Positions 48,945-57,294 of a stretch of DNA of 57,294 nt are shown in pieces; position 1 is the first letter of the stretch, and every line of letters starts with the position of its first letter. Under the pieces are notes generated by a model. That model had not been told where the DNA came from, did not search any database, and was given only the letters and a program-made list of their open reading frames with translations. The translations under genes and the position numbers were made by a program. The stretch is from NCBI GenBank assembly GCA_021299855.1, contig JAJTEY010000021.1:1-57294 (forward strand), in the 5' to 3' direction. This stretch comes from Bacteroidota bacterium. GTDB taxonomy: Bacteria; Bacteroidota; Bacteroidia; Palsa-965.

Positions 48945-50065
48945 AACTCGTTTACCTGACATTCAATGATCATCCGTCCGGGATCTACAAAAGTCAGGTA
49001 GTGGATACGTGTAACTTTTTACGAAATGAGTTAGGACATGATGTGCAGCTTATTGCGTTCATCTCATTACGGAATTACACCGCAGTGAAAAGTGCGGTTC
49101 TCCAAATGGATACTAAAGCGAAGGTAAAACCCATGTTTCCCGGAATACAACGTTGGCGCAACAATAAGTGGTTGCTAAAATGGAGCGGTATACGAAATGC
49201 AGATAAAATCATTGCGCGTGGAATGTTCGCGACGCATTTGGTGCATCTTGCGGGAGTCGCAAAACAACAGTTGATATTCGATGCGCGTGGTGCTTACGCC
49301 GCTGAGTTTTCAGAATATCATGTGGGTGGTGATGCTTTTAATAAAGTGGAAATTGAAGCATTGGAGCAAGCAGCGTTGCAGATCAGTGGTAAACAGTTGG
49401 CGGTGTCTCAAGCATTACGTTCATACTGGAAACGACAGTATCAGTTTGATGGAAACAACAGTATTGTTATTCCATGCACGGTTTCTGACGATGTGATTAC
49501 TGAACTGCCAGATGATAAGGAACTTGTTGATTATCGTGCACACCTTGGAGTTCAAACGGATGAATGTCTTATTGTGTTTTCCGGTACCGCGTCCGGTTGG
49601 CATTCTTTTCAAATGATGGACGAATTGTTGTTGAAATGGATGCACGATAATCCGAAGATTAAAATATTATTATTAACTAATTCCAACACAGATCAACTAA
49701 AAATCACATCCGAATTTTCTTCACGAGTTATGGTGAAGTGGGTGAAACATCATCAGGTGCAACAATTGTTATACGCCGCTGATTACGGATGGTTAGTACG
49801 TGAACAATCAGATACGAATCGAGTGGCGTCGCCTGTAAAATTCGCGGAATATCTTGCAGCCGGTTTGTACGTCATCATTAGTCCGGAGCTCGGTGACTGC
49901 AGCGAATTGGTGAATCGGGAAGGATGTGGAATGATTAGCGACAAAGTATTAGCAACTGATTTAATCCCGTTAACACGAAATCAGAAATTACATGCCGTAA
50001 ATTTGGTGAAGACGCATTTTACGAAAATAGCCCAAGTAAAACAGTACAAAAACTTGTTACAATGA
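48941..50065 (+). CDS. Glycosyltransferase, GT4-like
   Basis: This 374-residue GT-B protein is divergent but recognisable: YLTFNDHPSGIYKSQVVDTCNFLRNELGHDVQLIAF at the N-terminus, LIFDARGAYAAEFSEYHVGGDAFNKVEIEALEQAAL, LAVSQALRSYWKRQY, then ECLIVFSGTASGWHSFQMMDELLLKWM, QVQQLLYAADYGWLVREQSDTNRVASPVKFAEYLAAGLYVIISPELGDCSELV, which is the donor-site helix. It overlaps both neighbours by four bases. Substrates are unknown. Confidence 0.83.
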   Translation: MKLVYLTFNDHPSGIYKSQVVDTCNFLRNELGHDVQLIAFISLRNYTAVKSAVLQMDTKAKVKPMFPGIQRWRNNKWLLKWSGIRNADKIIARGMFATHLVHLAGVAKQQLIFDARGAYAAEFSEYHVGGDAFNKVEIEALEQAALQISGKQLAVSQALRSYWKRQYQFDGNNSIVIPCTVSDDVITELPDDKELVDYRAHLGVQTDECLIVFSGTASGWHSFQMMDELLLKWMHDNPKIKILLLTNSNTDQLKITSEFSSRVMVKWVKHHQVQQLLYAADYGWLVREQSDTNRVASPVKFAEYLAAGLYVIISPELGDCSELVNREGCGMISDKVLATDLIPLTRNQKLHAVNLVKTHFTKIAQVKQYKNLLQ

Positions 50066-51210
50066 GAGTGGCTTTGTTTACGGACGGAATTTATCCGATT
50101 GTAATGGGCGGTATGCAGCGGCATTCGCTGTATTTAGCGAAAGCATTAGCAGGAGAAGGAGTTCAGGTTGATCTGTATCATGCGGCAGACAAAAAAAAAG
50201 CGGACCGTGCTATACAATTATTCACAACGGCTGAGTTGCAGCATATTCGTCTCTTTCCGGTAAAATTCCCCGACTTCGGTAAAACTCCCGGTCATTACAT
50301 TCGTGAATCGTATTTGTATTCCAAAGAATTATACAAACGCATGCAGGAGCATAGTGCTCCCGATTTCATTTACTGCAAAGGTTTTACGGGTTGGGAATTA
50401 TTGCACCAAAAGAGTTTGGGTAAGCAATTTCCTCCTATTGCCGTTAATATGCACGGTTATGAAATTTTTCAACCTGCTGCATCCTGGATAGAACGTATCA
50501 AACAAAAGTGGTTGCTGGATAAACCTGCACGTTATCAGTTGGATAATGCTGATGTCGTTATTTCATATGGTGGTCGTGTTACTGATATTCTGAAATCCAT
50601 TCCTGTGGCTGCTTCAAAGATTGAAGAATTGCCGGGTGGTATAACTGCTGATTGGATTCGTAAGGACATCTCTCCGCGTAATGAAGTGCTACGATTCATT
50701 TTCGTTGGCCGTGATGAGCGCCGAAAAGGATTGGAAGAGCTGTATGAAGCAATTAAAAGATCGAAATCGGATTTCTATCAGTTGCATATTGTCGGACCAA
50801 TAAATCCTTCGAAACGTGTGAAATTGCCTAACGTAACGTATCACGGCAGTATTACGGATAACCATGCTTTGCGAAAATTGCTCGATTCTTGTCAGGTCTT
50901 GGTATGTCCCAGTATTTCCGAAGGAATGCCCAATGTTATTTTAGAAGGCATGTCACGCGGGCTGGCTATTTTGGCTACAGATACAGGAGCTACAAAACTA
51001 ATGGTTGACGATAGCAATGGTTTTCTGGTTAAACCGGGCGATGTGACACAATTAGCGGAAGCATGGAACAACATGATGAACATGGATTCTGCTGCATTAA
51101 GTCGTTTACAACAGCATTCAATTGCGAAAGTGCAAGATCAGTTTTTGTGGAGTCGATTAGCGACTGATACTATTAAAATGATGGAACGTAGAATTGCGCA
51201 ACATGATTAA
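50062..51210 (+). CDS. Glycosyltransferase family 4
   Basis: This 382-residue enzyme begins RVALFTDGIYPIVMGGMQRHSLYLAKALAGEGVQVDLYHA, a classic GT4 start. AVNMHGYEIFQPA, ADVVISYGGRVTDIL, FIFVGRDERRKGLEELYEAIKRSKSDFYQLHIVGPI, VTYHGSITDNHALRKLLDSCQVLVCPSISEGMPNVILEGMSRGLAILATDTGATKLMVDDSNGFLV follow. All donor-site features are present. It overlaps the aminotransferase gene downstream by eight bases. Confidence 0.92.
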   Translation: MRVALFTDGIYPIVMGGMQRHSLYLAKALAGEGVQVDLYHAADKKKADRAIQLFTTAELQHIRLFPVKFPDFGKTPGHYIRESYLYSKELYKRMQEHSAPDFIYCKGFTGWELLHQKSLGKQFPPIAVNMHGYEIFQPAASWIERIKQKWLLDKPARYQLDNADVVISYGGRVTDILKSIPVAASKIEELPGGITADWIRKDISPRNEVLRFIFVGRDERRKGLEELYEAIKRSKSDFYQLHIVGPINPSKRVKLPNVTYHGSITDNHALRKLLDSCQVLVCPSISEGMPNVILEGMSRGLAILATDTGATKLMVDDSNGFLVKPGDVTQLAEAWNNMMNMDSAALSRLQQHSIAKVQDQFLWSRLATDTIKMMERRIAQHD

Positions 51211-52324
51211 AGTTCCATTCAATACCATTACTTATTCCGGTGCTGAAATCGATAATATGCGCGATGCGGCTAATCGTGGACAACTTTCAGGTGGTGGATA
51301 TTATTCGAAATTGTGCAGTGCTTTCATTAAGGATAAGTTAAGTGCGGAGGCTGTATTTTTGATTACATCGTGTTCGCATGCTTTAGAACTTGCAGCATCT
51401 TTATTGAATTTGCAACCTAATGATGAAGTGATTATTCCGAGTTACAATTTCGTAACCGGTGCATCTTCGTTTGTTGCGAAAGGTGCAAAAATTGTTTGGG
51501 CAGACAGCAGAGAGGATCATCCAAATGTTGATATCAAGGCATTGGATGAACTGTTAACGCCGCGAACAAAAGCACTGGTAATTGTGCATTACGGCGGTGT
51601 TGATGCCGGTGGAGCTGGAATTAGAAAGTGGTGCGACGAACACGGAATCGTTTTAATCGAAGATGCCGCTCACGGATATGGAGCATCGGACATCAATGGA
51701 AAACCGTTGGGTTCTTTCGGCCACATGAGTACGTTTTCATTTCATGATTCCAAGAACATCACATGCGGTGAGGGTGGAGCGCTGGTTATAAATGATGAGA
51801 ATTTGGTAGAGAGGGCTGCAATACTATATGATAAAGGTACCAACAGGTCCAATTTTCAGCGCGGAGAAGTGAGTTACTACGAATGGATTGATCTCGGTGC
51901 ATCATATACATTGTCAGAATTGAATGCATCATTTCTTTGGGCGCAGTTGCAGGCAGAACCCTCCTGGACAAAGCAACGCAAATCGGCATGGCAGTTTTAT
52001 TCGGATCAACTTTCAGGACATTCGCTATTTGATGTGGTGGCTAATGAGCAATTAAACCACAATGCCCACAATTTCTGCGTACGAGTCAAGAATCCGACTC
52101 ATTTGAATATATGCTTAGAATACTTGAAAAATGAAGGAATTCAGGCGCTCACACATTACAGGTGCTTACACAAGAGCGCTTATGTGGCTAAAACGTCAAC
52201 GATTCATCTTTTGCCGAATTGCGAACAATGGGAGAACATGTTAATTCGCTTGCCCATTCATAACGGTATTAACAATGAACAGTTAATGGCGGTGGTAAAC
52301 GCCTTGAGAAACTTTACCTGCTAA
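51203..52324 (+). CDS. rffA: dTDP-4-amino-4,6-dideoxygalactose transaminase (WecE/RffA type)
   Basis: The protein has 373 residues from ATG 51203; an in-frame TTG lies three codons upstream. It is a PLP enzyme of the DegT/DnrJ/EryC1/StrS class, colinear with WecE: VPFNTITYSGAEIDNMRDA, QLSGGGYYSKLCSAFI, FLITSCSHALELAASLLNLQPNDEVIIPSYNFVTGASSFVAKGAKIVWAD, EDAAHGYGAS, the PLP lysine in FSFHDSKNITCGEGGALVIND, and KGTNRSNFQRGEVSYYEWIDLGASYTLSELNASFLWAQL. It would make dTDP-4-amino-4,6-dideoxy-D-galactose. The dTDP-sugar supply genes rmlA and rmlB are not in the window. Confidence 0.9.
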   Translation: MIKVPFNTITYSGAEIDNMRDAANRGQLSGGGYYSKLCSAFIKDKLSAEAVFLITSCSHALELAASLLNLQPNDEVIIPSYNFVTGASSFVAKGAKIVWADSREDHPNVDIKALDELLTPRTKALVIVHYGGVDAGGAGIRKWCDEHGIVLIEDAAHGYGASDINGKPLGSFGHMSTFSFHDSKNITCGEGGALVINDENLVERAAILYDKGTNRSNFQRGEVSYYEWIDLGASYTLSELNASFLWAQLQAEPSWTKQRKSAWQFYSDQLSGHSLFDVVANEQLNHNAHNFCVRVKNPTHLNICLEYLKNEGIQALTHYRCLHKSAYVAKTSTIHLLPNCEQWENMLIRLPIHNGINNEQLMAVVNALRNFTC

Positions 52325-52355
52325 TGGTGTATTTTCGTGTACCAATAGACATACA

Positions 52356-53699
52356 GTGCGCGAATTTCTAACCAACAACAGAACGTTTTTATTTTTCACC
52401 TTATTCTGGGTGCTGGCAGGAATGTTTGCGGGGCCGGTTGTTTACGCAGTTGTTCCGTTTGTGTTGTATTATTTTTTTCAGCGCAAATGGATTGCTGAAA
52501 TCCTGATGGGTTTTATACTGATGTTGGTGTTATCCGATTCACGTAGCTACACGTTCGGCTTTGCACAGAATGCGAAAAACTTGTACATCGTGATGATGGC
52601 GCTCTTTTATTTTATGGACAGCAATTTGTCCATGCCACTGAACCGCATATTTAAAGCATTCATTCCTTTCCTTCTGGTGGCAGCGATGTTCATGGTTACT
52701 TCAGATTACATCAGCACTAGCTTACAGAAAACAGTTTCTTATGGTTTGTTATTGCTGGTAGTACCCAATTATTTCTTGCAAACTATCCGCGATGAAGGCA
52801 AAGCGGGTTTACGAAAATTCCTTTGGTGGATTACATTACTATTATTAATCGGATTTGTGATGCGCTTTGTGATGCCGGGTTACGTGACTTTGGCGGGACG
52901 TTACACCGGATTAATGGGCAATCCGAACGGATTAGGTTTGTTTTGTCTATTGTTCTTTATAGTAGTTGCCGTGTCGGGCGATGTTGTAAAAAAACTGTTC
53001 TCACGTCGTGAGCATATTATCATCTATGGGGCAATTATTTCAAGCTTGGTGCTGTGCGGTTCACGTAATGCCATTTTCACAATTGTACTTTTCTTGTTCT
53101 TTCGTCAATTTTATAAACTATCGCCTTTTATCGGATTTATCATGTTTATTGCGGTGCTGTTTGTCTATCAGTACATAAGCAATAATATCGAAGGAATTAT
53201 ATACGCGTTAGACTTACAGGAGTATTTTCGTATTGAAACGCTGCGTTCCGGTTCGGGTCGTTTGGTGGCGTGGGAATTCGGTTGGAGTAAAATTCAGGAA
53301 GGTGTGTTTAGCGGAGGCGGAATCGGTTATACAGAAGTTCTTTATAAAAAGAATTATGAAATGCTGTCTATCATGGGACATCAGGGTAACGCACACAATT
53401 CCTACATTACGTTTTGGCTGGATACCGGTATAGTCGGTGTGCTGTCGTATGTAATTGGGATGATAGTGACTTTCTTAAGAAGTGCAGGTTCTATTCCCGG
53501 CGCAATTCCCGCTATGTATGCTATTTTGTTCTCAGCATTTTTTGAATCGTGGTTAACTGCTTCATTAAATCCATTGACTATCCAGGCAGTAATCATCATG
53601 ACTATGGTGTCTATTCCGGAAGTTCGGGATTTGTTAGACAAAGATGAAACTGAATCGGATGTTGAAAACGAAGACCCTGTAATTCCGGTCGTGTCATGA
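52356..53699 (+). CDS. O-antigen/polysaccharide polymerase (Wzy-like)
   Basis: This 447-residue inner-membrane protein has about ten to eleven helices (for example FLFFTLFWVLAGMFAGPVVYAVVPF, ILMGFILMLVL, FIPFLLVAAMFMV, LGLFCLLFFIVVAVSG, FIGFIMFIAVLFVYQY). The large loop has SGSGRLVAWEFGWSKIQEGVFSGGGIGY and GHQGNAHNSYITFWLDTGIVGVLSYVIGMIV, the O-antigen ligase/polymerase (Wzy_C) pattern. The start is GTG 52356. It would join repeat units. A polymerase beside an ABC exporter is not the textbook pairing. The C-terminal ~25 residues are acidic (DKDETESDVENEDP). Confidence 0.88.
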   Translation: MREFLTNNRTFLFFTLFWVLAGMFAGPVVYAVVPFVLYYFFQRKWIAEILMGFILMLVLSDSRSYTFGFAQNAKNLYIVMMALFYFMDSNLSMPLNRIFKAFIPFLLVAAMFMVTSDYISTSLQKTVSYGLLLLVVPNYFLQTIRDEGKAGLRKFLWWITLLLLIGFVMRFVMPGYVTLAGRYTGLMGNPNGLGLFCLLFFIVVAVSGDVVKKLFSRREHIIIYGAIISSLVLCGSRNAIFTIVLFLFFRQFYKLSPFIGFIMFIAVLFVYQYISNNIEGIIYALDLQEYFRIETLRSGSGRLVAWEFGWSKIQEGVFSGGGIGYTEVLYKKNYEMLSIMGHQGNAHNSYITFWLDTGIVGVLSYVIGMIVTFLRSAGSIPGAIPAMYAILFSAFFESWLTASLNPLTIQAVIIMTMVSIPEVRDLLDKDETESDVENEDPVIPVVS

Positions 53700-54733
53700 G
53701 TAAACGAATTCTCATCTTGTACGCTGAACTGGCAGGTTATACTATGGCCTGTCTGAAAGCTTTGGCAAATGCGGATGTAATTATTCATTTGGTGCGTTAT
53801 CCCGTGAATAAAGAAGCGCCTTTTGAATTTAGTTTTAGTTCAAGCGTACATGTATATGATCGTCATGAATTCAGTCGTGATGCATTAATTCAGTTGGCGA
53901 ATAAAATTCAACCGGACTTATTACTCGTGAGTGGTTGGATGGATAAGGATTACGTAGCAATAGCTAAAAAATGGAGAAATAAAATTCCAACCATCATTGC
54001 TATGGACAACAAATGGGAAGGAACATTAAAGCAACGACTGGCGATTTTCGCTGCACCATATGTAGTTCTCAACGCGTTTAATGCGTGCTGGGTGCCCGGA
54101 AATATTCAAAAGGAATTTGCTCTTCGTTTAGGTTTTAAATCCGAAAACTTGAAGACCGGTTTTTATACTGCAGACACAGATTATTTTTCAGCGATCTACA
54201 ATGAAAGCAGGGAGCGACCTATTCCGCATCGGTTCGTTTATTCCGGTCGCTATTACGATTTTAAAGGCGTTAGTGAATTGTGGGAGGCTTTTGCTGCATG
54301 GAAAAAAGAGCAACTTAATGACTGGAAACTGATTTGCATGGGAACCGGTGATATACCAGGTACAGTTCATCCCGATATTGAACACCTCGGTTTTGTGCAG
54401 CCGCATCAGTTGCGCCCGATTTTGATGGAAGGCGGGGTTTTTATTTTACCCAGTAAAATTGAGCCCTGGGCAGTGGTTGTTCAGGAATATGCAGCTGCGG
54501 GTTATCCTTTACTGTTAAGTACAAACGTAGGGGCAAGCGAAGCGTTTCTGCTTGAAAATAAGAATGGATTTTCATTTGAAGCGAGCAACGTTAGCGCAAT
54601 AAAAAAGACATTTGAAAAAGTGAGTCGGTTAAGCAAACACGAATTAAGTGAAATGAGGAAAGTGAGTCACGAGCTTGGAATCGCCAATTCACCCCAGAAT
54701 TGGGCCGCAATGCTGTTATCGTTTATGCAATGA
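53696..54733 (+). CDS. Glycosyltransferase family 4
   Basis: This 345-residue protein overlaps the polymerase gene by four bases (ATGA). Seen: RILILYAELAGYTMACLKALA, PDLLLVSGWMDKDYVAIAKKW, FNACWVPGNIQKEFALRLGF, RFVYSGRYYDFKGVSELWEAFAAWK, IEHLGFVQPHQLRPILMEGGVFILPSKIEPWAVVVQEYAAAGYPLLLSTNVGASEAFLLENKNGFSFE. The donor-site Glu is in the IEPWAVVVQE helix. Substrates are unknown. Confidence 0.9.
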   Translation: MSKRILILYAELAGYTMACLKALANADVIIHLVRYPVNKEAPFEFSFSSSVHVYDRHEFSRDALIQLANKIQPDLLLVSGWMDKDYVAIAKKWRNKIPTIIAMDNKWEGTLKQRLAIFAAPYVVLNAFNACWVPGNIQKEFALRLGFKSENLKTGFYTADTDYFSAIYNESRERPIPHRFVYSGRYYDFKGVSELWEAFAAWKKEQLNDWKLICMGTGDIPGTVHPDIEHLGFVQPHQLRPILMEGGVFILPSKIEPWAVVVQEYAAAGYPLLLSTNVGASEAFLLENKNGFSFEASNVSAIKKTFEKVSRLSKHELSEMRKVSHELGIANSPQNWAAMLLSFMQ

Positions 54734-54752
54734 TGATGCTTACTTTTATGTT

Positions 54753-56603
54753 ATGTGCGGAATAAACGGTATCTATTTTAAAACACGAAGTGGACAAGGT
54801 GAAAGTATTGTCAGCTGGATGTGTGATGCCATGGCTCATCGTGGGCCGGACGCAGAAGGTATTTACCATTCGGAAGGCATTGCTTTAGGCCACCGACGTT
54901 TGGCGATCATCGATTTAAGTGAAGCCGGCGTTCAGCCTTTTTATTCGGCAGATAAGCGATACGTGATGGTGTTTAACGGTGAGATCTACAATTACCGTGA
55001 ATTGCGTCATGAATTAGCGGAACATCATTTCACTACCGATACCGACACCGAAGTACTTCTCGCACTGTGGATAAAGTGGGGAATAGAAGGCGTGCATCGA
55101 CTCAATGGCATGTTTGCTTTTGCCGTTTATGACACGCAGGAACATGCACTTCATATTGTCCGCGATCGTTTAGGGATAAAGCCCTTATACATTTACGAAG
55201 ATGATCATCAACTGTTGTTCAGTTCCGAAATACGGGCATTGTTGGCGACAGGAAAGGTACCGCGTGAAATGGATCGTGATGCACTAGGCGAATACATTCG
55301 TTATCAAACGGTTTATGCACCTCGAACGATCATTAAGAATGTGAGTATGTTGATGCCGGGACAGGTGTTGAGCCTTACAAAAACGGAAGCCACCTATTTC
55401 AACTGGTGGCAACCACTGATACGTCCGATAGAAGATTCGTTTGATACGTCCTCGAAAAAAGTTCGAGAATTACTTCGAAGCGCTGTTGAATATCGCTTGG
55501 TTGCAGATGTTCCATTTGGTGCGTTCTTAAGTGGTGGTATCGATAGTAGCGCCGTTGTTGGACTGATGAGTGAAGTGAGTTCGGGCAAAGTGAATACATT
55601 TAATGTCTCGTTTGATGAATCAGAATTTAGTGAAGCGAAATATGCCGCTGCTATTGCGAAGAAATTCAATACGCAACACCATGAAATTCGTTTAACACCT
55701 GCTGATTTTTTGCGCGAACTTCCTGAAGCTTTAGCTGCAATCGATCATCCGAGTGGTGATGGTCCAAACTCTTTTGTTGTTTCCAAAGCAACTAAGGAAG
55801 CCGGAATTACAATGGCTTTATCAGGATTAGGAGGTGATGAGTTGTTTGCGGGATATGATATTTTTAAACGCGCTTTGCGCCTGCAACAATCAACTTTGAT
55901 TACAAAGTCGCCGCATTGGTTACGAAATATTGCGGCAACAGCATTGCAACTAACTAAAAAAGGAGTCGCTTCTCAAAAGATGCAATCCGTGTTACGCCAG
56001 CCAACAGTTGACTTTAGTTCCTTTTATCCGTTCAGTAGGGAAGTACTATCGCGTGAAGTGGTGAAACAAATGTTGGCTCAAGGGCAATATGATGATTCGA
56101 ATGTGCAAGCCTTATTGCAATCCATCAACGCGAATCAGCGACATGAAATTAGTCGTGTAAGCATTGCAGAAATGCAAACGTATATGCAAAATATTCTTCT
56201 GCGTGATACGGACCAGATGAGTATGGCTGTTGCATTGGAAGTGCGCGTTCCATTTTTGGATTATCGTTTGGTGGAATATGTGTTGGGCTTGTCCGATACC
56301 GTCAAATATCCGCACACACCCAAACGTTTACTCGTCGAATCGTGTAAAGATTTGTTGCCGGATGAAATTGTGAATCGCCCTAAAATGGGATTCACGTTGC
56401 CGTTTGCCGGTTGGATGCGTAACGAACTGAAATCATGGTGCGAAAATCGTTTGCAGCATTTAGGTCAACATGAAGCGTTTCGTGGTGAAGTAATACATGA
56501 GTTGTGGAACAAATTCCTGAATAAAGATCCTGAAATTACATGGTCGCGCATCTGGCATTTGGTGGTGCTTGCAGACTGGATGGAGAAAAATGAAATTCGA
56601 TAA
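54753..56603 (+). CDS. asnB: Asparagine synthase (glutamine-hydrolysing), AsnB type
   Basis: The protein has 616 residues from ATG 54753, chosen because the second residue must be the catalytic Cys (MCGINGIYF). Domains: N-terminal Ntn glutaminase (AHRGPDAEGIYH, GHRRLAIIDLSEAGVQPF, MVFNGEIYNYRELR) and C-terminal ATP-dependent synthetase with PP-loop FGAFLSGGIDSSAVVGL and ALSGLGGDELFAGYDIF, RDTDQMSMAVALEVRVPFLDYRLVEY, RPKMGFTLPF. In polysaccharide loci such proteins often amidate sugar carboxylates rather than aspartate, so the function may be glycan modification. A weak -7-like TACTTTTA (54741-54748) precedes the ATG. Confidence 0.93.
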   Translation: MCGINGIYFKTRSGQGESIVSWMCDAMAHRGPDAEGIYHSEGIALGHRRLAIIDLSEAGVQPFYSADKRYVMVFNGEIYNYRELRHELAEHHFTTDTDTEVLLALWIKWGIEGVHRLNGMFAFAVYDTQEHALHIVRDRLGIKPLYIYEDDHQLLFSSEIRALLATGKVPREMDRDALGEYIRYQTVYAPRTIIKNVSMLMPGQVLSLTKTEATYFNWWQPLIRPIEDSFDTSSKKVRELLRSAVEYRLVADVPFGAFLSGGIDSSAVVGLMSEVSSGKVNTFNVSFDESEFSEAKYAAAIAKKFNTQHHEIRLTPADFLRELPEALAAIDHPSGDGPNSFVVSKATKEAGITMALSGLGGDELFAGYDIFKRALRLQQSTLITKSPHWLRNIAATALQLTKKGVASQKMQSVLRQPTVDFSSFYPFSREVLSREVVKQMLAQGQYDDSNVQALLQSINANQRHEISRVSIAEMQTYMQNILLRDTDQMSMAVALEVRVPFLDYRLVEYVLGLSDTVKYPHTPKRLLVESCKDLLPDEIVNRPKMGFTLPFAGWMRNELKSWCENRLQHLGQHEAFRGEVIHELWNKFLNKDPEITWSRIWHLVVLADWMEKNEIR

Positions 56604-56605
56604 GT

Positions 56606-57294
56606 ATGCGTAAAAAGGTGGCCATTTGTATCGATTGGTATTTGCCCGGAGAAAAGGCGGGAGGACCTGTGCGATCAATTGCCAATATGGTTGCGCATCT
56701 GCATCACGATTTCGATTTTTATATCATTACTCGCAATACCGATTATACTGAAGAACAGCCGTACACAACAGTTCCTTCGAATGAATGGTACAAGTTCTCG
56801 GAAAATGTTCAAGTGTATTATTTCAGTGCCGATCAACTGACTAAAGCAGGCGTTGCAAAAGTGTTGATGCACTTGGCTCCGGACGTTGTTTACCTCAACG
56901 GGATGTGGTCGAAAGAATTTACGCGCTGGCCGTTAAGTATTTTAAAGAAGAATAATTTTAGCGGTAAGATTATTCTTGCCGTTCGCGGAATGCTTGCTCC
57001 ATCTGCCTTGCAGATCAAGAAATACAAAAAGAAATTATTTCTGCAAGTAGCTAAATGGCGACAAGTGTATTCCGGAATTGTGTTTCATGCTACAAATGAA
57101 ACAGAACGTCAACAGGTATTGTCCGTTTTCGGAGAAGATACTCAGGTTCGTGTTGCGCCTAATTTGGCCCGTACAGATGGATAGCAAGGAAATGTGCATT
57201 ATCGTGCCCGAAATGAAATACTTCGGTTAGTTGCAATTGCGCGAATTTCTCCGGAGAAGAATCCATTGTTTCTCATCGAACAGTTGCAGCATTT
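56606..57294 (+). pseudogene. Glycosyltransferase (GT4-like), in-frame TAG, runs off the window
   Basis: Seen: CIDWYLPGEKAGGPVRSIANMVAHL, FDFYIITRNTDYTEEQPY, PDVVYLNGMWSKEFTRWPLSILKK, KIILAVRGMLAPSALQIKKYKKKLFL and FHATNETERQQVLSVFGEDTQVRVAPNLART, the usual start of a GT4 with interdomain linker. TAG at 57182-57184 stops the frame. The same frame then continues QGNVHYRARNEILRLVAIARISPEKNPLFLIEQLQH to the edge, which is the expected start of the donor domain. A single substitution would restore it. The 3' end lies outside the window. Confidence 0.83.

Noticed and set aside
52325-52355. Promoter for the Wzy-like gene (TATTTTCG)
   Set aside because: It differs from TAnnTTTG at a key position, and a co-transcribed arrangement explains the gene without it.

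Overview
The window looks like a chromosomal segment of a member of the phylum Bacteroidota, probably Flavobacteriales-like. Two large secreted proteins end in type IX secretion (T9SS) type A C-terminal domains. Several start codons are preceded by the Bacteroidota -7 promoter box TAnnTTTG. Shine-Dalgarno sequences are not a consistent feature. Many of the genes are Bacteroidota-type families, such as an UpxY-like antiterminator, a WcaF-type acetyltransferase and an exosortase with a PVDGG-type substrate. No tRNA, rRNA, CRISPR array or insertion sequence was seen, and no gap between genes exceeds 300 bases.

Layout. Positions 1-13018 hold housekeeping genes: the 3' part of pyrD, a truncated HMG-CoA-lyase-like gene, a frameshifted TPR/SpoIIE phosphatase gene, a WcaF-type acetyltransferase, ligA, a small conserved protein, aat, dapA, a T9SS cargo protein, coaE and glyA. 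Positions 13056-16933 (minus strand) are a compact exosortase operon: T9SS cargo protein, a tiny exosortase substrate, the exosortase, and a partner membrane protein. From 17066 to the right edge, about 40 kb runs almost entirely on the plus strand as one surface-polysaccharide locus. It starts with a Wzz/BY-kinase, an FAD/NAD(P)-binding protein interrupted by a stop, a winged-helix regulator under its own palindromic promoter, and an UpxY antiterminator. An ABC exporter (Wzm/Wzt-like) follows, then a long alternation of glycosyltransferases and methyltransferases.

The polysaccharide locus also carries a nonulosonic-acid (sialic-acid-like) module (cytidylyltransferase, NeuB-family synthase, methyltransferase-like protein, KdsC-like phosphatase). 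Next comes a heptose-type activated-sugar module (PfkB kinase, GmhA-like isomerase, SDR epimerase, nucleotidyltransferase). Further right are wecB, a WecE/RffA-type aminotransferase, a Wzy-like polymerase and an AsnB-type amidotransferase. The genes are tightly packed, with ATGA or TAATG overlaps at many junctions, which suggests co-transcription. UpxY is the obvious candidate for keeping such a long transcript going.

Six genes are disrupted: one is truncated at its 3' end, three have frameshifts and two have in-frame TAG codons. Several could be repaired by one or two bases, so either consensus errors or real recent gene decay must be considered. The most interesting biology is (1) the four-gene exosortase cassette, whose substrate has a predicted mature part of only about 19 residues, rich in Pro and Cys; (2) palindromes overlapping or abutting promoter boxes at the head of the polysaccharide locus; (3) a set of promoters so close to start codons that leaderless mRNAs are predicted; and (4) two uncharacterised proteins between the nonulosonate and heptose modules.
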